Assembly: GCF_009831115.1 (NCBI RefSeq)
Contig: NZ_WUUK01000001.1
Location: forward strand, 372,001 to 436,000
DNA length: 64,000 nucleotides
Direction of reading: 5' to 3'
Origin: Salinicoccus hispanicus
Lineage (GTDB): Bacteria; Bacillota; Bacilli; Staphylococcales; Salinicoccaceae
Shown here: in pieces, positions 60,207 through 64,000 of the stretch
How positions within the stretch are numbered: the first letter of the stretch is position 1
How the letters are laid out: every line of letters begins with the position of its first letter
Position numbers and translations under genes: made by a program
The notes under the pieces: model-generated
Database searches by the model: none
What the model was told of the DNA's origin: nothing
The model's input: only the letters and a program-made list of their open reading frames with translations

Positions 60207-61117
60207 TCTACACAGTAACATTCAACCCTTCAGTCGACTATGTCGTCAGACTGGAAGCACTTGAACTTGGTGGACTGAACCGTACTTCAGATACAGCAAA
60301 GTATGCAGGGGGCAAGGGGATCAATGTTTCGAGAATATTGAGTGCACTTGATGTACCTTCTACTGCACTCGGTTTTGCAGGTGGATTCACCGGCGATTTC
60401 ATCAAGGATACTCTGGAGAATCAGGGCATACAGAGCGATTTCATCTCCGTCAATGGAGATACACGCATCAATGTCAAACTGAAGACCGGTGAAGAGACGG
60501 AAATCAATGCTTCTGGTCCTTCAATTACTGATGCGGACATCAGCAGGCTAAAAGCGCAGCTGTCCAATATGACATCAGAGGATCATGTCGTATTCGCCGG
60601 CAGTGTGCCTTCAGGGTATGATCATCTCTACGAGACACTTGCAAAACTCCTGCATGATAGAAAAATTGAATTTACAATTGATGCCGAAGGAACAAAGCTT
60701 ACTTCGACACTGCAGTATGCACCCTATCTGATCAAACCCAACCAGTTTGAACTGGAGGGCATCACCGGCAGATCGCTATTTACGACAAGTGAGATGGTTG
60801 ATGCTGCACGCAGCCTTCTTGATAGGGGAGCAAAGAACATCCTGCTGACATTGGGCAAGGATGGGGCACTGTTCATCAGCCATGATCATGAGTACTTCAT
60901 TCCGTCACCGGCAGGAGCGCTGAAGAATTCGGTCGGTGCAGGTGATTCGACAGTTGCGGGATTCATCAGCCGGAAAGACGGCAGTATTAGCGAGCAGCTC
61001 AAGTACGCCATAGCATGCGGCAGTGCGACAGCGTTCAGTGATGATCTTGCAACCAGAGAAGATATTGAAGCATTGCTCGATAAAATAGAAGTTCAATCGA
61101 TAGAAGAGGTGAAATGA
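60203..61117 (+). CDS. fruK: 1-phosphofructokinase
   Basis: PfkB (ribokinase-fold) enzyme phosphorylating fructose-1-phosphate to fructose-1,6-bisphosphate. 304 residues: TVTFNPSVDYVV at the start, AGGKGINVSRIL, and the catalytic GAGDS motif (VGAGDSTVAGF). Overlaps fruR by 4 nt and fruA by a few nt, so the three form one coupled operon. Confidence 0.95.
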   Translation: MIYTVTFNPSVDYVVRLEALELGGLNRTSDTAKYAGGKGINVSRILSALDVPSTALGFAGGFTGDFIKDTLENQGIQSDFISVNGDTRINVKLKTGEETEINASGPSITDADISRLKAQLSNMTSEDHVVFAGSVPSGYDHLYETLAKLLHDRKIEFTIDAEGTKLTSTLQYAPYLIKPNQFELEGITGRSLFTTSEMVDAARSLLDRGAKNILLTLGKDGALFISHDHEYFIPSPAGALKNSVGAGDSTVAGFISRKDGSISEQLKYAIACGSATAFSDDLATREDIEALLDKIEVQSIEEVK

Positions 61118-63003
61118 TGAGAATAACAGAGCTTTTGACAAAAGATACAATCAATATGAATGTCCGTGCCTCCAGTAAGGATGCAGTCATTACAGAGCTT
61201 GTTGACGGACTGTTTGGAGCCGGCAAGATTTCAGAGAAAGACGGTTTTGAAGCCGCAATTCATAAAAGGGAGTCACAAAGTACGACAGGTGTCGGGGATG
61301 GCATCGCAATTCCGCATGCACAGACGACGGAAGTACTCGAGCCGGCCATCATGTTCGGCAGAAGCCAGGAAGGCATTGATTATGATTCAATGGACGCTCA
61401 GCCGGCCTATCTATTCTTCATGATTGCAGCACCTGAGGGGCAGGCGACAACGCACCTCGATGCACTTGCCAAACTTTCCACGATCCTGATGAATGATGAC
61501 GCCAGAAAACAGCTGATGAATGCATCTTCAAAAGAAGAAATCATAGAAACGATCGACGCCTTCGATGAATCCGAGGCGACTGAGGAAGAAGTTTCGGCCC
61601 CCTCGGACCGTCCGTACATCGTTGGTGTCACCGCATGTCCGACCGGCATCGCCCATACTTATATGGCTGCCGATGCGCTGAAGAAAAAAGCAGCGGAACT
61701 CGGTTATGACATCAAAGTTGAAACAAATGGCTCTGCCGGTGTGAAAAATGCACTGACAAATGAAGATATCGCGCGTGCCGCAGGTGTCGTTGTTGCTGCA
61801 GATACAAACGTACAGATGGCGAGATTCGATGGTAAGAATGTTGTTGAGTCTCCAGTAGCAGATGGTATCAAGCGTCCGGCAGAACTGCTCAACCAGGCAC
61901 TCGATACAAACCGCTCTCCATACAGGGCATCAAAGTCCAAACAGGAACTTGAAGAGGGCGAACAGTCATCAAAAGGCAAGTCCTCCATCTACAAGCACCT
62001 GATGAATGGTGTGTCGAACATGCTGCCATTCGTTGTGGCCGGTGGTATATTGATCGCCATCAGCTTCATGTTCGGCATCAATTCAGCAGATCCGGAAAGC
62101 GTGGAGTACAGTCCGATTGCTGAAATGATCAACTTCATCGGTAACAATGCATTCCAGTTGATGATTCCAATCCTGGCCGGCTTCATCGCGATGAGCATCG
62201 CTGACAGACCAGGTCTCGCACCAGGTATGATCGGTGGACTCATGGCTTCAACGATGGGCTCCGGGTTCCTCGGCGGTCTGATTGCCGGTTTCCTTGCTGG
62301 CTATCTCATGGTAGGTATTAAAAGAGTGATGGAAAATCTACCGCAGGCACTCGAGGGGTTGAAACCCGTACTACTTTATCCTTTGGTCGGTGTATTCCTG
62401 ACAGGTGTCATCATGTACTACGTTGTTGACCCGCCAGCTACTGCACTTAACGAATGGATGAATACAGCCCTCAGCAATATGAGCGGCAGCAACATCATAC
62501 TGCTCGGTGCCATTGTCGGTGGTATGATGGCCATCGACATGGGTGGTCCGATCAACAAGGCAGCGTATGCATTCGGTATCGCAGCACTATCTGCAAACAA
62601 CCCTGAACCGATTACAGCAGCAATGATCGGTGGTATGGTACCCCCACTTGCGATCGCTGTTGCCACTATGATTTTCAGAAATAAATTTACAGAAGTCGAA
62701 AGGTCTTCCGGTCCGACAAACGTCATCATGGGGGCATCATTCATCACAGAAGGTGCCATCCCGTTCGCAGCAGCCGACCCACTCAGGGTCATTCCATCCA
62801 TGGTGGTCGGTTCAGCGACAGCCGGTGCACTTGCCATGGCATTCGCAACATCCATCAATGCACCACACGGTGGACTGTTCGTTGCTTTGACAATCGGTGA
62901 AGGCAAGCTCATGTTCCTTCTCTCACTCCTCATCGGTACAGCCGTTTCAGCATTGATTCTTGGACTGTTGAAAAAACCAGTACAACAACAAAAAGTAGGC
63001 TAG
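61117..63003 (+). CDS. fruA: PTS fructose transporter subunit EIIABC
   Basis: Imports fructose and phosphorylates it to fructose-1-phosphate. 628 residues: EIIA domain with phospho-His H67 (GDGIAIPHAQT), EIIB domain with phospho-Cys C174 (GVTACPTGIAHTYMA), a linker, then EIIC with about eight membrane helices and the GGPINKAAYAF and GAIPFAAADPLRVIP signatures. ATG 61117 has 5-nt spacing from GAGGTG; ATG 61114 is one codon upstream. The last gene of the fru operon, closed by a strong terminator. Confidence 0.95.
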   Translation: MRITELLTKDTINMNVRASSKDAVITELVDGLFGAGKISEKDGFEAAIHKRESQSTTGVGDGIAIPHAQTTEVLEPAIMFGRSQEGIDYDSMDAQPAYLFFMIAAPEGQATTHLDALAKLSTILMNDDARKQLMNASSKEEIIETIDAFDESEATEEEVSAPSDRPYIVGVTACPTGIAHTYMAADALKKKAAELGYDIKVETNGSAGVKNALTNEDIARAAGVVVAADTNVQMARFDGKNVVESPVADGIKRPAELLNQALDTNRSPYRASKSKQELEEGEQSSKGKSSIYKHLMNGVSNMLPFVVAGGILIAISFMFGINSADPESVEYSPIAEMINFIGNNAFQLMIPILAGFIAMSIADRPGLAPGMIGGLMASTMGSGFLGGLIAGFLAGYLMVGIKRVMENLPQALEGLKPVLLYPLVGVFLTGVIMYYVVDPPATALNEWMNTALSNMSGSNIILLGAIVGGMMAIDMGGPINKAAYAFGIAALSANNPEPITAAMIGGMVPPLAIAVATMIFRNKFTEVERSSGPTNVIMGASFITEGAIPFAAADPLRVIPSMVVGSATAGALAMAFATSINAPHGGLFVALTIGEGKLMFLLSLLIGTAVSALILGLLKKPVQQQKVG

Positions 63004-63007
63004 GCAA

Positions 63008-63047
63008 AAATAATCCCCACATGAAAAATATCATGTGGGGATTATTT
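63008..63047. terminator. Bidirectional terminator after fruA
   Basis: Perfect 17-bp stem (63008-63024 with 63031-63047) and a 6-nt loop, with A/T runs on both sides; it serves fruA and the convergent small gene. Confidence 0.88.
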
Positions 63048-63062
63048 ATGTTATCGTCAGGA

Positions 63063-63254
63063 TCATCTACCTCTAGTAAATAGTCTGACGATGAAGCCGA
63101 GAGCGGCAACAATAGCGATTGCACCAAAAGCAACAAGGGCAAGAATCTGTCCCGTGCTTGGTGTGCTGTCATTCATTAGGCTGAGTACCCCTGTAACTGC
63201 TGCAATTACAGCGATGCCGATGAGAATGTACATGACACTCTTATTGGCAGACAT
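63063..63254 (-). CDS. Small two-helix membrane protein, unknown
   Basis: 63 residues on the minus strand: two hydrophobic segments (VMYILIGIAVIAAVTGVLSL and ILALVAFGAIAIVAALGFIV) joined by a short polar loop (MNDSTPSTGQ), ending in basic RLFTRGR. The strong AAGGAGG Shine-Dalgarno, ATG and a shared terminator after the stop support expression. No family recognised. It stands alone between fruA and the TPP riboswitch; no confident promoter was found. Confidence 0.78.
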   Translation of the reverse strand: MSANKSVMYILIGIAVIAAVTGVLSLMNDSTPSTGQILALVAFGAIAIVAALGFIVRLFTRGR

Positions 63255-63410
63255 AGTATCCTCCTTATAGATTTAACATGGCTATTTCGATACGCCTATA
63301 TTTTTACTGTAACATATTCAGTATGCTACACAAAATCTCCAGGCAATACGCATATAACCATGGAGAATTCTAAATGTGGAGAATAAAAGGTCAATGTATT
63401 CGGTTATCAT

Positions 63411-63439
63411 TTGACTTTTTCGTCCATATTCACTAATAT
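63411..63439 (+). promoter_or_regulatory. Sigma-A promoter of the TPP-riboswitch transcript
   Basis: TTGACT (63411-63416), 17-bp spacer, TAATAT (63434-63439), about 20 nt before the aptamer. The stretch 63255-63410 upstream shows nothing else I can support. Confidence 0.75.
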
Positions 63440-63460
63440 ACAAAATAATTGAATAGCAGT

Positions 63461-63545
63461 ACCACTAGGGGTGCGATTTTGCTGAGACAGCCATATGGCT
63501 GATCCCTTTGATCTGATCTGGATAATGCCAGCGTAGAAAAGTGGT
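63461..63545 (+). promoter_or_regulatory. TPP (THI-box) riboswitch aptamer
   Basis: Closing helix ACCACT (63461-63466) / AGTGGT (63540-63545), the CTAGGGGTGC and GCTGAGA motifs, then CCCTTTGATCTGATCTGGATAATGCCAGCGTAG in pieces matching the conserved TPP-binding core. High thiamine diphosphate should stop transcription of the downstream thiamine gene. Confidence 0.95.
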
Positions 63546-63574
63546 TTGGTTGAACATTCCATGTCTTTCTACTG

Positions 63575-63606
63575 AACCCACTTCCTACGCTGGAAGTGGG
63601 TTTTTT
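63575..63606 (+). terminator. Riboswitch-controlled terminator before tenA
   Basis: 11-bp stem AACCCACTTCC / GGAAGTGGGTT and T run. Its 5' arm and loop (63578-63593) can instead pair with the aptamer's 3' strand (63528-63544) in 9+6 bp, forming the antiterminator when TPP is absent. Confidence 0.9.
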
Positions 63607-63628
63607 GTTATGAAAAAGGAGAGATTAC

Positions 63629-64000
63629 ATGCTGAGTGAAATATTGAAGAAAGAAACTGAACCGATGATCGAGGCGATCTATAGTGATGCGTTCATACAG
63701 GGGCTAATCAGAGGAGATATTGATGATGCGGCAGTTGCACATTATCTGCGTGCAGATTCATTATATCTGGATGAATTCGCGAAACTCTATGCATTGCTGA
63801 TGTCGAAGACAGAATCCAAAGAGACAGTGAGATTCCTGATGGGACAGATGGCTTTTCTTCTGGATGGTGAAAGCGAGGCACATGAAGTCCTGGCCCATGC
63901 GATAAACAGATCGTATGAGGACATAATAAAGGACGGGGAATGGTATCCTTCCGCAGATCATTATATAAAACACATGTATTTCAATGCCTACACAAGAGAG
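63629..64000 (+). CDS. tenA: TenA family protein (aminopyrimidine aminohydrolase / thiaminase II), cut by window edge
   Basis: The first 124 residues of a TenA-like protein; the frame is still open at the last base. TenA salvages thiamine breakdown products by hydrolysing aminopyrimidine to hydroxymethylpyrimidine. Visible features: IYSDAFIQGLIRGDI near the start and the YLRADSLYLDEFAKLYALLM helix, which corresponds to the family's YLxQDxxYLxxFA pattern with AD where QD is common. AAAGGAGAG Shine-Dalgarno at 6 nt. A TPP riboswitch directly upstream supports the assignment. Confidence 0.88.
   Translation, partial: MLSEILKKETEPMIEAIYSDAFIQGLIRGDIDDAAVAHYLRADSLYLDEFAKLYALLMSKTESKETVRFLMGQMAFLLDGESEAHEVLAHAINRSYEDIIKDGEWYPSADHYIKHMYFNAYTRE

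Overview
The window is a contiguous stretch of chromosomal core genome from a low-to-mid-GC Gram-positive coccus of the Staphylococcaceae. Gene content and order (secDF-recJ-apt-rel-dtd-lytH-hisS-aspS-6S RNA-rarA-cymR, alaS-ireB-ruvX, yqeG to rsfS, comEA-EB-EC, hrcA-grpE-dnaK-dnaJ) follow Staphylococcus and Bacillus. Individual proteins resemble Staphylococcus homologues as I remember them, but base composition is richer in G+C than Staphylococcus. Sporulation genes that Bacillus carries in this neighbourhood (gpr, spoIIP) are absent. A Salinicoccus-like organism fits best; this is inference, since no 16S gene or database search was available.

Layout. 1-10624: protein export (secDF end), DNA repair (recJ), purine salvage (apt), stringent response (bifunctional Rel), D-aminoacyl-tRNA proofreading (dtd), a membrane-anchored amidase (lytH), then a T-box-controlled hisS-aspS operon. 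10680-10912: 6S RNA and its terminator. 10911-12677: rarA and divergent cymR. 12817-21515: a block that separates cymR from its usual neighbour iscS. It holds an AT-rich ATP-grasp gene, a UbiB/AarF kinase-like gene, lysC, the divergent hom-thrC-thrB operon and a luciferase-like monooxygenase. 21652-26948: iscS-mnmA-TPR-recD2. 26945-34780: promoter and T-box for alaS, then ireB-ruvX-yrzB, mltG, trmR-udk-greA-mtnN and a 32-residue membrane peptide. 34858-39777: ribosome-assembly and cofactor operon (yqeG, yqeH, aroE, yhbY, nadD, yqeK, rsfS, yqeM). 39907-43246: comEA-comEB-comEC DNA uptake. 43259-44769: yqzM (minus), holA, rpsT (minus). 44931-56565: lepA, hemW, the CIRCE-controlled hrcA-grpE-dnaK with dnaJ, prmA, rsmE, mtaB, deoC. 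56667-59344: rpsU and an NfeD-FloA membrane-microdomain operon. 59381-63003: fruR-fruK-fruA behind a tandem-repeat operator. 63063-64000: a small membrane protein (minus), then a TPP riboswitch driving tenA, which runs off the window.

RNA-level control is unusually legible here: two T-boxes, one TPP riboswitch, a 6S RNA, CIRCE, and many rho-independent hairpins, several of them only about 15-40 nt upstream of the next start codon inside co-directional operons. Many genes use TTG or GTG starts (recD2, ireB, mtnN, yqeG, yqeH, yqeM, iscS, grpE), so starts were chosen by Shine-Dalgarno spacing and family length. No tRNA, rRNA, IS element, prophage or CRISPR array was seen.

No clearly new multi-gene system is present. 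The observations most worth following are the four 10-bp direct repeats in front of fruR, the hisS T-box that appears to read tRNA-Asp, a probable ATT start for hrcA, the AT-rich orphan ATP-grasp gene, an amidase lacking its SH3 domain, and two unassigned small membrane proteins.
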